From the NCBI GenBank assembly GCA_900549365.1, contig UROD01000011.1, positions 1 to 17,129 of the forward strand: a stretch of DNA of 17,129 nucleotides, in the 5' to 3' direction. The DNA comes from an uncultured Rickettsiales bacterium (GTDB lineage: Bacteria > Pseudomonadota > Alphaproteobacteria > Rs-D84). Of this stretch, positions 1-6,750 are shown piece by piece. A program made the translations under genes and the position numbers. A model generated the notes under the pieces. That model searched no databases and was not told where the DNA came from. It saw only the letters and a program-made list of their open reading frames with translations. The number at the start of each line of letters is the position of its first letter. Position 1 is the first letter of the stretch.

Positions 1-89
1 TGGCAATCCAGTTTATTTTATGTTGCGCGTAGCGCACACATTATTTTATCGCGACGTAGCATTAGCGGAGACGGATAAATTTTTTGGTG

Positions 90-117
90 TTGCAATCAGG
101 AAAAACTCTGTTATAAT
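90..117 (+). promoter_or_regulatory. Promoter of tRNA-Val
   Basis: A perfect TATAAT -10 box lies at 112-117. A TTGCAA -35 box lies at 90-95, 16 bases upstream. The predicted transcript start is around 124, a few bases before the mature tRNA at 129. The match is seen directly; activity is inferred. Confidence 0.7.
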
Positions 118-128
118 GCGCGGTGTTC

Positions 129-205
129 GGGTGGTTAGCTCAGTTGGTTAGAGCGTTACGTTGACATCGTAAAGGTCGTTGGTTCGAGTCCAATACCACC
201 CACCA
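129..205 (+). tRNA. tRNA-Val (anticodon GAC)
   Basis: Complete cloverleaf of 77 bases. The acceptor stem is GGGTGGT (129-135) paired with ACCACCC (195-201), with discriminator A at 202 and an encoded CCA at 203-205. The anticodon stem TTACG/CGTAA (156-160/168-172) encloses the loop TTGACAT, giving anticodon GAC at 163-165, which reads GTC and GTT valine codons. The T-loop has the canonical TTCGAGT. A TATAAT promoter precedes it. The first terminator downstream is at 309-340, so the primary transcript would carry a trailer of about 100 bases. Confidence 0.97.
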
Positions 206-211
206 CAAATT

Positions 212-241
212 TTCACCGCAGCGTCGGGCAAGGAATATAAA
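212..241 (+). promoter_or_regulatory. Candidate metG promoter
   Basis: TTCACC (212-217) and TATAAA (236-241) are separated by 18 bases, just downstream of tRNA-Val. The predicted start is near 248. If real, it would give metG its own leader of about 114 bases containing a five-codon frame and the terminator at 309-340. The alternative is that metG is expressed only by readthrough from the tRNA-Val promoter. Confidence 0.45.
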
Positions 242-260
242 ATTATTGGAAACAGAAACA

Positions 261-278
261 ATGCGAATGCAGAACTAA
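261..278 (+). promoter_or_regulatory. Mini-ORF in the metG leader (MRMQN)
   Basis: The only ATG-initiated frame between tRNA-Val and metG is ATG CGA ATG CAG AAC TAA. A GGA at 248-250 could act as a distant ribosome site. It contains one internal Met codon and lies upstream of a terminator that precedes metG, so it could be an attenuation leader peptide. One internal Met codon is thin evidence, and the arrangement could be coincidental. Confidence 0.25.
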
Positions 279-308
279 TCTTGAATAAAAATTTCTGACG
301 GGATTCTG

Positions 309-340
309 TGCGACGCCCCGTTGGGCGTCGCATTTTTATT
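309..340 (+). terminator. Intrinsic terminator upstream of metG
   Basis: A 10-bp perfect stem (309-318 with 323-332; core GCGACGCCC/GGGCGTCGC) with loop CGTT is followed by TTTTTATT. It is strong and ends only 21 bases before the metG ATG, leaving no room for a promoter in between. It may serve as the tRNA-Val terminator, a metG attenuator, or both. An alternative pairing exists: 295-302 can pair with 317-324 (eight pairs, two of them G-U) and would disrupt the terminator stem. Confidence 0.85.
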
Positions 341-361
341 AAAATAAACGGGGCACAATTT

Positions 362-2359
362 ATGACAAACAAAAGCAATAAGTATTTAATTACATCTGCA
401 TTACCATACGTAAATGGTGAATTGCATCTGGGGCACTTGATTGGCTGCTTGTTGCCATCGGATATCTATGCACGTTTTTGCCGTGCACGCGGGCGTGACG
501 TATTGTACGTTTGTGGGGCGGACGAACACGGTACGCCGGTTGTTGTTGGTGCGGCGGCAAATGGTATGTCAATTCCAGATTATGCAAACAAATGGTATGA
601 AAAACATTTGCGCGCGGTGCATGATTTCAACCTGTCGTTTGACCTGTATGGGCGCACGCATACAAAATTGCAAGAAAAACTGATTCACGAATTGTTCGCG
701 CGCTTGGACGCCCAAGGATTGATTGAGGAACGCGAAACACTGCAACCTTATTCGGCAACCGATAATATGTTTTTGGCCGACCGCCAGTTACTGGGTACAT
801 GTCCAAAGTGTGGGTACGAAAACGCACGTGGCGACCAATGCGATAAATGCGGCGCAACGTACGAGGCCGACGAACTGATAAACCCACGCAGTGCGATTTC
901 AGGGGCGTGTGACGTTGAAATGCGTCCGACCAAGAATTTGTTCTTTATGGCGTCGCGCGTCCAAGATGTGTGGCGCAAATGGTTAAAATCACATGCGCCA
1001 AAATGGTCCAAGACCGCCAGCGCGATTGCCAATGGTTGGGCATCAGACGAACTGCGCGATACGTCAATTACGCGCGACCTGCCGTGGGGGATTCCCGTCA
1101 ACAAACCAGGATATGAAAACAAGGTGTTTTATGTATGGTTTGACGCGCCATGGGGATACATTTCAATTTCCCAGGCCGCGCGTGAAAATTGGGATTCATG
1201 GTGGAAAAATCCAGATGCGCACTATGCGCAATTTATGGGCAAAGATAACGTGAAATTCCATGCGGTATTTTTCCCAGAACAACAGTTGGCAATGAACGAC
1301 AATTGGAAAACTGTTGATATGTTAAAGTCCATGAATTTCCTGAACTTTGAAGGTGGCAAGTTTTCCAAATCCCAGCATCGTGGCGTCTTTCTGGACAGTG
1401 CGATTGAAATCGCCCCAGCCGACGCGTGGCGTTATGCGCTGATTGCGTCCGCCCCAGAAACAGACGATACAGATTTCACATTTGCGCGCTTTGCCGACAT
1501 TGTGAACAAGGACTTGAACGGTATGTTGGGGAACTTTGTTTCACGCGTTTGCAAATTGACTGCCAAGAATTTTGGCACAAACGTACCGGTGGCGGGCACA
1601 GTTGATGCAGATTTGAAAAATCAAATTAACGAAAAAATTACAGAATTGACCACGGCACTGGACGCGTGCGAATTTCGTGCGGCCGTTGTTGCGTTGCGCG
1701 GTCTGTATGCGATTGGCAACGAATATATGACGCGATGCGAACCATGGACACTGGTAAAAAATGGCGACATGGCTGGGGCCGCCGCAGTGTTGAATCAATG
1801 TTTCCAGTTGATTGACCTGTATGCGCGCGTATCTGCGCCATTTATACCAAATGCCGCGGAAAAAATGCAGGGTATATTTGCAGATAAACATGATATGACG
1901 TGGCCAGACGCGTTCGAATCCCGTATCGCCGATGGCGCAGAATTTGTCGTACCTGAAAATCTGTTTGCGCGTATTGATGATGAAACAGTAACAGAACTGA
2001 CCGAAAAATATGCACCACGTGACGAAAACAAAATCGTACCGATTGTGGCGAAAATTGTTGCGGTAAAAAATCATCCAACGCGTGAAAACCTGCATATCTT
2101 GACAGTGGACGATGGCACAAATCATGAATTACAAATTGTATGTGGCGCGCCAAATGTGCGTGCGGGGTTGATTGGTGTCTTGGCCCCCGTGGGCGCGACA
2201 TTGCCAAATATGAAAAAGCCAATATCCCAGCGCACTGTTGCCGGCACAGAATCATTTGGCATGATGTGCAGTGGCGCAGAACTGGGCACAAGCGAAAATA
2301 GCGATGAAATTATTGAACTGGGCGCAGACGCCAAAATCGGCGATGCGTATGTGAAATAA
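362..2359 (+). CDS. metG: Methionyl-tRNA synthetase with a PheT-like C-terminal domain
   Basis: Cytosolic class I synthetase that charges tRNA-Met, 665 residues. The Rossmann catalytic core carries HLGH (22-25) as the HIGH motif and KFSKS (333-337) as the KMSKS motif. The zinc knuckle has Cys147, Cys150, Cys160 and Cys163. A helical anticodon-binding region follows to about residue 540. Residues 558-665 form an OB-fold tRNA-binding domain whose sequence (VCGAPNVRAGL, GMMCSGAELG at 633-642) is of the PheT N-terminal type, not the usual MetG C-terminal type. The start at 362 was chosen because GGGG at 350-353 is well spaced and the protein then begins just before KYLITSALPYVNG; an upstream in-frame GTG at 308 lies at the base of the terminator stem. 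It is the first gene of a run with queH, which begins one base after its stop. Function is very secure; the domain origin is an inference. Confidence 0.97.
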   Translation: MTNKSNKYLITSALPYVNGELHLGHLIGCLLPSDIYARFCRARGRDVLYVCGADEHGTPVVVGAAANGMSIPDYANKWYEKHLRAVHDFNLSFDLYGRTHTKLQEKLIHELFARLDAQGLIEERETLQPYSATDNMFLADRQLLGTCPKCGYENARGDQCDKCGATYEADELINPRSAISGACDVEMRPTKNLFFMASRVQDVWRKWLKSHAPKWSKTASAIANGWASDELRDTSITRDLPWGIPVNKPGYENKVFYVWFDAPWGYISISQAARENWDSWWKNPDAHYAQFMGKDNVKFHAVFFPEQQLAMNDNWKTVDMLKSMNFLNFEGGKFSKSQHRGVFLDSAIEIAPADAWRYALIASAPETDDTDFTFARFADIVNKDLNGMLGNFVSRVCKLTAKNFGTNVPVAGTVDADLKNQINEKITELTTALDACEFRAAVVALRGLYAIGNEYMTRCEPWTLVKNGDMAGAAAVLNQCFQLIDLYARVSAPFIPNAAEKMQGIFADKHDMTWPDAFESRIADGAEFVVPENLFARIDDETVTELTEKYAPRDENKIVPIVAKIVAVKNHPTRENLHILTVDDGTNHELQIVCGAPNVRAGLIGVLAPVGATLPNMKKPISQRTVAGTESFGMMCSGAELGTSENSDEIIELGADAKIGDAYVK

Positions 2360-2360
2360 T

Positions 2361-2897
2361 ATGGAACACGAAAAACTGGTTTTAATGTCATGTTGTGCGC
2401 CATGCAGTGCCGGCGCAATTCAACAGTTGGCAAATGGTGAAATTGCGGGCGTGGACGATTTTATCGTGCTGTTTTTCAACCCGAATATTTTCCCAGAATC
2501 AGAATACACCAAACGCCTGAATGAACAAATCAAGTATTGTGAAAAACTGGGCGTAAAGTATGCCGTTGGCAATTATGACCATGCAGCATGGCGCGCACAT
2601 ATTGCGGGTTTGGAACAAGAACCCGAACGTGGCGCACGATGCAGCCGGTGTTTCGAGTTTCGGTTTCAATATGCTGCTGCGTTTGCCCGCGCGCACGGAT
2701 ACACCGCGGTGGCGTCCGTATTTGGCGTATCGCGGCACAAAGACCAATCACAGGTTGACGCCGCGGGGCAGGGCGTGCTGGGTGCATGCTATGTACCAAT
2801 AAAATGGAATGAACAATTACGCCAACAAATTGGGCGCGGGTCTGATTTTTACCGTCAAAATTATTGCGGTTGCGAATTTAGTATTCGCAAAGTATAA
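2361..2897 (+). CDS. queH: Epoxyqueuosine reductase QueH
   Basis: A 178-residue cytosolic protein of the QueH (formerly DUF208) family. This family performs the last step of queuosine synthesis, reducing epoxyqueuosine to queuosine at position 34 of GUN-decoding tRNAs. It is unrelated in sequence to the cobalamin-dependent QueG. The family cysteine pattern is complete: SCCAPC (Cys11, Cys12, Cys15), ERGARCSRCF (Cys94, Cys97) and YCGC (Cys169, Cys171), consistent with iron-sulfur and metal binding. It starts one base after the metG stop without a clear ribosome site, so it is probably translationally coupled. Its last codons contain the fabD promoter, and its TAA stop is part of the TATAAT box. 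No other queuosine pathway gene is in the window. Confidence 0.92.
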   Translation: MEHEKLVLMSCCAPCSAGAIQQLANGEIAGVDDFIVLFFNPNIFPESEYTKRLNEQIKYCEKLGVKYAVGNYDHAAWRAHIAGLEQEPERGARCSRCFEFRFQYAAAFARAHGYTAVASVFGVSRHKDQSQVDAAGQGVLGACYVPIKWNEQLRQQIGRGSDFYRQNYCGCEFSIRKV

Positions 2898-2898
2898 T
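2870..2898 (+). promoter_or_regulatory. fabD promoter with overlapping palindrome
   Basis: TTGCGA (2870-2875) and a perfect TATAAT (2893-2898) are separated by exactly 17 bases, giving a predicted start near 2905. A perfect 8-bp inverted repeat, TTGCGAAT (2870-2877) and ATTCGCAA (2883-2890) with a 5-base centre, covers the -35 box and the spacer, where a repressor operator would sit. It lies inside the end of queH, where the coding constraint of the conserved YCGC tail could partly explain the sequence. Confidence 0.65.
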
Positions 2899-2903
2899 TC
2901 CCA

Positions 2904-2915
2904 TTGTAATTACAA
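2904..2915. promoter_or_regulatory. 12-bp palindrome at the fabD transcription start
   Basis: TTGTAATTACAA is a perfect 12-base palindrome at the predicted +1 of the fabD promoter and outside any coding region. A dimeric regulator could bind here. It is too short and lacks the loop for an RNA hairpin of importance. I do not recognise it as a known fatty-acid regulator site. Confidence 0.4.
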
Positions 2916-2928
2916 CAAGGATGTAAAT

Positions 2929-3804
2929 ATGTCTTCTATTTTTGTTTTCCCAGGTCAGGGCGCACAGGCCGTTGGCATGGGACGCGAACTGTATGAAAAC
3001 AACGCCGCCGCCCGTGCCGTTTTTGACGAGGTTGACGATGCGCTGGACCAAAAATTATCTGATATTATTTTTAACGGCCCAATGGAAGAATTGACGCTGA
3101 CTGCGAATGTTCAGCCGGCGATTATGGCAACATCTATTGCCATGTTGCGTGCATCTGGCGAAAAATTACCAGAATATGTTGCCGGCCACAGTTTGGGTGA
3201 ATACACGGCACTGTGCGCGGCGGGCGCGTTATCGTTACGTGATACGGCGCGGTTGTTGCGACTGCGTGGGGACGCGATGCAGCGTGCGGCACCGGCGGGC
3301 ACTGGATTGACTGCTGTGATTCTGGGGCTGGACATTGATGTTATTCGTGATTTATGCAATGGCACAGAATGCGATGTTGCAAATGATAATTGCCAAGGTC
3401 AGGTTGTTGTGTCGGGCGCACGCAATGCTGTCGAAGATGTTTTGGCACGCGCCAAAGATGCGGGGGCGCGTCGTGCGATGCCACTGGCGTTATCTGTGCC
3501 TGTGCATTGTCATATGCAAGAACCTGCGGCCGCAGAAATGCGCGATGCATTGGCGCACATTGATATTAGACAGCCCAGCGCAATATTTATCGCAAACAAA
3601 ACTGCAAAACCGATGACGGATATATCTGAAATCAAAGATGAATTAGTATATCAAATGACACACGGTGTTCGCTGGCGTGAAAGTGTGATGGAAATGCATA
3701 ATCTGGGCATAACAGAACAGGTTGAAATTGGCCCAGGTAATGTTTTAACAGGACTGGCGGGCAGGGTATGCCCAGAAATAAACGCAAAGAAATTGGAGAT
3801 ATAA
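2929..3804 (+). CDS. fabD: Malonyl-CoA:ACP transacylase
   Basis: Transfers malonate from CoA to acyl carrier protein, supplying the extender unit for type II fatty-acid synthesis in the cytosol. The protein has 291 residues, close to the usual 300-310. Visible motifs are GQGAQ (9-13), the nucleophile elbow GHSLGEYTA with catalytic Ser88, Arg113 in LRLRGD, and the catalytic His193 in SVPVHCH. The start at 2929 follows an AAGGA ribosome site (2917-2921); an upstream in-frame ATG at 2809 lies within queH and would add 40 non-family residues. It has its own promoter and is followed after two bases by fabG. The usual companions acpP and fabF are not next in line. Confidence 0.96.
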   Translation: MSSIFVFPGQGAQAVGMGRELYENNAAARAVFDEVDDALDQKLSDIIFNGPMEELTLTANVQPAIMATSIAMLRASGEKLPEYVAGHSLGEYTALCAAGALSLRDTARLLRLRGDAMQRAAPAGTGLTAVILGLDIDVIRDLCNGTECDVANDNCQGQVVVSGARNAVEDVLARAKDAGARRAMPLALSVPVHCHMQEPAAAEMRDALAHIDIRQPSAIFIANKTAKPMTDISEIKDELVYQMTHGVRWRESVMEMHNLGITEQVEIGPGNVLTGLAGRVCPEINAKKLEI

Positions 3805-3806
3805 AA

Positions 3807-4538
3807 ATGTTTGATTTAACAGGACGCGTTGCGCTGATTACGGGTGCAACAGGTGGTATCGGTGGTGCAATTGCACATAAAATGCGCGCAGCGGGCGCAA
3901 CTGTTGTTGTATCTGGGCGCAATATCGCAAAACTGGAATCTGAATTTGGTGGCGATGGGTTTATTAAACTGCCATGCGACCTGTCGGCGGACGGTGGCGC
4001 AGTTGAATTGATTATGAACACTATTGAGGCCGCGGGTAAAATCGATATTTTGGTCAACAACGCTGGTATTACCAAAGACACACTGTTGATGCGCATGTCC
4101 GACGAACAATTTGATGATGTTATCAATACAAATCTGCGCGCATGCTTCAAGATGTGCCGTGCGGCGATTATGCCTATGATGAAAAATCGTTTTGGTCGTA
4201 TTATAAATATGGCATCTATTATCGGTGTTATTGGCGGCCCAGGTCAGGCAAACTATGCCGCATCCAAGGGTGGTATGATTGCAATGACAAAATCCATCGC
4301 GGCCGAGGTTGCATCGCGCGGCATCACCGCGAACTGCATCGCCCCTGGGTTTATTCAGACACCAATGACAGATGTATTACCAGATGAATTAAAGAAAACT
4401 TATCTGGCCCAGATTCCGGCTGGTCGTTTTGGTACGCCTGATGATATTGCAAACGCATGTGTGTTCTTGGCGTCAGACGAGGCATCATATATCAACGGCC
4501 AGACGTTAAATATAAATGGTGGTATGGGGCGTTTTTAA
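3807..4538 (+). CDS. fabG: 3-oxoacyl-ACP reductase
   Basis: NADPH-dependent short-chain dehydrogenase that reduces 3-ketoacyl-ACP in the fatty-acid elongation cycle; 243 residues, a standard length. It has the cofactor-binding TGATGGIG near the N-terminus, NNAGIT, and the catalytic Ser137, Tyr150 and Lys154 (NYAASKGG). The chosen ATG at 3807 has GGAG at 3795-3798; the longer frame starting at 3768 overlaps fabD. It sits two bases after the fabD stop, and mnmG starts three bases after its own stop, so fabD-fabG-mnmG are almost certainly co-transcribed. The fabD pairing makes FabG the clear choice over other SDR family members. Confidence 0.95.
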   Translation: MFDLTGRVALITGATGGIGGAIAHKMRAAGATVVVSGRNIAKLESEFGGDGFIKLPCDLSADGGAVELIMNTIEAAGKIDILVNNAGITKDTLLMRMSDEQFDDVINTNLRACFKMCRAAIMPMMKNRFGRIINMASIIGVIGGPGQANYAASKGGMIAMTKSIAAEVASRGITANCIAPGFIQTPMTDVLPDELKKTYLAQIPAGRFGTPDDIANACVFLASDEASYINGQTLNINGGMGRF

Positions 4539-4541
4539 TAA

Positions 4542-6185
4542 ATGACCGAATTTGATGTTATTGTTATCGGTGGCGGACACGCCGGCGTCGAAGCGGCGGC
4601 GGCATCTGCACGTCGTGGCGCGCGCACATTGTTGCTGACCTTGCGGAACAGCGATTTAGGTGCAATGTCATGCAACCCCAGCATCGGTGGCCCAGGTAAA
4701 TCGCAAATGGTTGCGGAAATCGACGCAATGGGCGGCGTTATGCCACGCGCAGCGGACGCGGCGGGGATTCATTTTCGAACCCTGAATGCATCACATGGTG
4801 CGGCCACGCGCGCATTGCGCGCACAGATTGACCGCAAATTGTACCACAACGCGGTTGTGAAAATTTTGTCGGAATTACCAAACCTGACAATATATTTTGA
4901 CAAGGTTGTTGCGCTGGATTTACAAAACAAAGTTGTAAATGGCAAATATCACGCAAAGGCAATCGTACTGACCACGGGAACGTTTTTAGGGGGGCTGGTT
5001 ACGCGCGGCACGGAAAAGATTGCGTCGGGCCGCCTGCAAGATGATGGCACATACCAAGAAAATGATACGGTTATTTCGGGCGTGTTGCGCGAAAATGGTT
5101 TCAAATTATTACGCCTGAAAACGGGAACGCCGGCGCGCATTTATCGCGACAGTATTGATTTTTCCGTATGTGAATTGCAGGCGGGCGACACGCCGCACGA
5201 TTGGTTTTCCGCGCCAAACGCAGACAATAATTATTCTGCGGTATGCTATATCACGCATACAACCGAAAAAACGCACCAAATTATTCGCGACAATATCGGC
5301 AATGCCCCAATGTACAACGGCGACATTCGTGGTACAGGCCCACGTTATTGCCCCAGTTTAGAAGACAAGGTTATGCGTTTTCCAGACCACACGTCGCACC
5401 ATGTATTCTTGGAACCCGAAGGGCTGGACAGCGATTTAATTTACCCAAATGGCATTTCAACCAGTTTTGGTGCAGATATCCAGGACATGTGGATTCGCAC
5501 AATCCCAGGGCTGGAAAATGCGCGCGTGGCGCGTTATGGTTATGCGATTGAATACGATGCGATTGATGCGCGCGCACTGAACAGTAATTTGGAATCACGC
5601 GACACATCGGGCGTGTTCTTTGCTGGACAAATCAATGGCACATCGGGCTACGAAGAGGCCGCCGCCCAAGGCATCGTTGCTGGCGCAAATGCGGCCGCGT
5701 TTGCACTGGACGCGCCGCGGTTGGATTTGAATCGTACAAACGCAATGATTGGTGTGTTGATTGACGACATTACAACATTGGGTGTGGACGAACCATACCG
5801 TATGTTTTCATCACGCGCGGAATATCGGCTGAACCTGCGCGCAGACAATGCGATTGCGCGTTTGGGTGATATGGCGGTGGGGTGCGGGTTGATTACGCCC
5901 GCAGCTTTCGATGCCAAGATGGCGTTGCACGCGGCGGAAATAGATGAAAATGATAAATTCTATGCGGGGTATATTGCACGCAATGCGCGCGAAATTGCGT
6001 CTGTGCGTCGCGACATGGAATTAAAGATTCCCGCAAACATTGATTATAAAAACATGTCGGGCTTGACCAACGAATTGATTGAAAAATTGACCGCAACGCG
6101 GCCGGAAAACATTGCCGCACTGTCACGAATCCCAGGAATGACACCGGCGGGTATAATGGTCGTAATGCGCAAAATAAAATGTTAA
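4542..6185 (+). CDS. mnmG: tRNA uridine-5-carboxymethylaminomethyl modification enzyme MnmG (compact form)
   Basis: FAD protein that, with MnmE, installs the cmnm5 group on uridine 34 of tRNAs reading A/G-ending split codon boxes. It has the FAD-binding GGGHAG (10-15), Cys44 in MSCNPSIGGPGK, Cys270 in PRYCPSLEDK, and GYEEAAAQG. At 547 residues it is about 80 shorter than the E. coli protein (629). Both ends are intact: the C-terminus keeps the NMSGLTNELIEKL and SRIPGMTPAGI region. The missing part is internal. Between GLITPAAFD (about 449-457) and YAGYIAR (about 473-480) there are only some 15 residues where the E. coli protein has about 80. The active-site domains are unaffected, so it is probably functional. 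Last gene of the run, ending at a bidirectional terminator. Confidence 0.95.
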   Translation: MTEFDVIVIGGGHAGVEAAAASARRGARTLLLTLRNSDLGAMSCNPSIGGPGKSQMVAEIDAMGGVMPRAADAAGIHFRTLNASHGAATRALRAQIDRKLYHNAVVKILSELPNLTIYFDKVVALDLQNKVVNGKYHAKAIVLTTGTFLGGLVTRGTEKIASGRLQDDGTYQENDTVISGVLRENGFKLLRLKTGTPARIYRDSIDFSVCELQAGDTPHDWFSAPNADNNYSAVCYITHTTEKTHQIIRDNIGNAPMYNGDIRGTGPRYCPSLEDKVMRFPDHTSHHVFLEPEGLDSDLIYPNGISTSFGADIQDMWIRTIPGLENARVARYGYAIEYDAIDARALNSNLESRDTSGVFFAGQINGTSGYEEAAAQGIVAGANAAAFALDAPRLDLNRTNAMIGVLIDDITTLGVDEPYRMFSSRAEYRLNLRADNAIARLGDMAVGCGLITPAAFDAKMALHAAEIDENDKFYAGYIARNAREIASVRRDMELKIPANIDYKNMSGLTNELIEKLTATRPENIAALSRIPGMTPAGIMVVMRKIKC

Positions 6186-6214
6186 AAAACACCGGCAAAT
6201 ACCGGTGTTTTTTT
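6185..6214. terminator. Bidirectional terminator between mnmG and the convergent small gene
   Basis: An 11-bp perfect stem (6185-6195 with 6202-6212, core ACACCGG/CCGGTGT) has loop CAAATA. It is flanked by A and T runs and so works on both strands. It overlaps the last base of mnmG and lies 16 bases beyond the end of the minus-strand gene. Confidence 0.9.
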
Positions 6215-6230
6215 GTATATTTATACGTGT

Positions 6231-6527
6231 TTATTTTGCACGCAACAGGTCGCAAAACACACGCATATTCGTCAATAATTTGATTCTTTTAATTTCTTTT
6301 TCTGGTACACGCAACATTTCTGTATGACCACACGCCACAGAACAAATTGGCCAATAGTTTATGCGCATTTTTCCAATATATGCATAATATGGTTCACCGC
6401 CGTTATCCAATGGTATGTCGGCATCGCGCAACATTTGTTTCAGACATTTTACGCCCATTTCTGTTGTAGGCGCAGGAATACCATTTACAAAATTACGATA
6501 TGTTTCAGTTGTTTTGAATGAACTCAT
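6231..6527 (-). CDS. Hypothetical protein, 98 residues
   Basis: I do not recognise this family. The start at 6527 is supported by AAGGG seven bases upstream; an in-frame TTG at 6533 is less likely. The product is small, soluble and basic, with no signal peptide or membrane segment. Its middle has a glycine- and tyrosine-rich patch (DNGGEPYYAYIGK) followed by INYWPICSVACGHTEML with two Cys and a His, and the C-terminus is a positively charged helix-like stretch. Three cysteines and one histidine do not form an obvious metal site. It is convergent with mnmG and shares its terminator. An extended -10 promoter lies upstream. The good ribosome site, promoter and terminator argue that it is a real gene. 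Confidence 0.72.
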   Translation of the reverse strand: MSSFKTTETYRNFVNGIPAPTTEMGVKCLKQMLRDADIPLDNGGEPYYAYIGKMRINYWPICSVACGHTEMLRVPEKEIKRIKLLTNMRVFCDLLRAK

Positions 6528-6554
6528 CAACAAACCCTTTGTTGTTCTGAAATA

Positions 6555-6583
6555 ACAATAACAAACACTTGTGCCAACAACAA
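6555..6583 (-). promoter_or_regulatory. Candidate promoter of the 98-residue protein gene
   Basis: On the minus strand, TTGTTG (6578-6583) is followed after 17 bases by TATTGT (6555-6560) preceded by TGT, an extended -10 arrangement. The region is AT-rich and such matches occur by chance, so support is moderate. Confidence 0.4.
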
Positions 6584-6596
6584 CTAAAATAAAATG

Positions 6597-6625
6597 TGGA
6601 AATTAGTTTTTACATATACTATGAT
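6597..6625 (+). promoter_or_regulatory. Candidate promoter of tRNA-Thr
   Basis: TGGAAA (6597-6602) and TATGAT (6620-6625) are separated by 17 bases. The predicted start is about 6632, just before the tRNA at 6638. The -10 box is good and the -35 box is weak. Confidence 0.5.
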
Positions 6626-6637
6626 TATGCACGCCGT

Positions 6638-6713
6638 GCCGGTGTAGCTCAGCTGGTAGAGCATCTCATTCGTAATGAGGGGGTCGTAGGTTCAAGTCCT
6701 ATCACCGGCACCA
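6638..6713 (+). tRNA. tRNA-Thr (anticodon CGT)
   Basis: Complete 76-base cloverleaf. The acceptor stem is GCCGGTG (6638-6644) with CACCGGC (6703-6709), discriminator A at 6710 and encoded CCA at 6711-6713. The D-stem is GCTC/GAGC and the anticodon loop TTCGTAA has CGT at 6671-6673, reading ACG. The T-loop is TTCAAGT. A CGT isoacceptor is optional in small genomes because the TGT tRNA can read ACG, so its presence argues against extreme genome reduction. Confidence 0.97.
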
Positions 6714-6720
6714 GAATTAA

Positions 6721-6750
6721 AAACCGCGATTTTTATCGCGGCTTTTATTT
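6721..6750. terminator. Bidirectional terminator between tRNA-Thr and the convergent gene
   Basis: A 7-bp stem CCGCGAT/ATCGCGG (6724-6730/6735-6741) has loop TTTT. It is followed by CTTTTATTTT on the plus strand and by a T run on the minus strand. It ends tRNA-Thr transcription 11 bases after the CCA and also serves the minus-strand gene ending at 6750. Confidence 0.85.

Noticed and set aside
1..128. 3' end of an upstream gene
   Set aside because: Two frames are open from base 1 (one stops at 76-78, another runs into the tRNA), but neither has a recognisable sequence or a terminator after it. A weak TGCGC/GCGCA hairpin at 24-36 has no T run. I cannot say which, if any, is coding.
308..361. 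Longer metG starting at GTG 308
   Set aside because: These 18 codons run through the terminator stem, have no ribosome site, and add non-family residues; ATG 362 has GGGG eight bases upstream.
1541..2125. Long antisense frames over metG, and similar ones over mnmG, ileS and pheT
   Set aside because: They mirror the codon pattern of the real genes, show no family motifs, and have no ribosome sites; they are shadows.
2809..2928. Longer fabD starting at ATG 2809
   Set aside because: It would overlap queH by 89 bases and precede the fabD promoter; ATG 2929 has AAGGA and begins with the family N-terminus.
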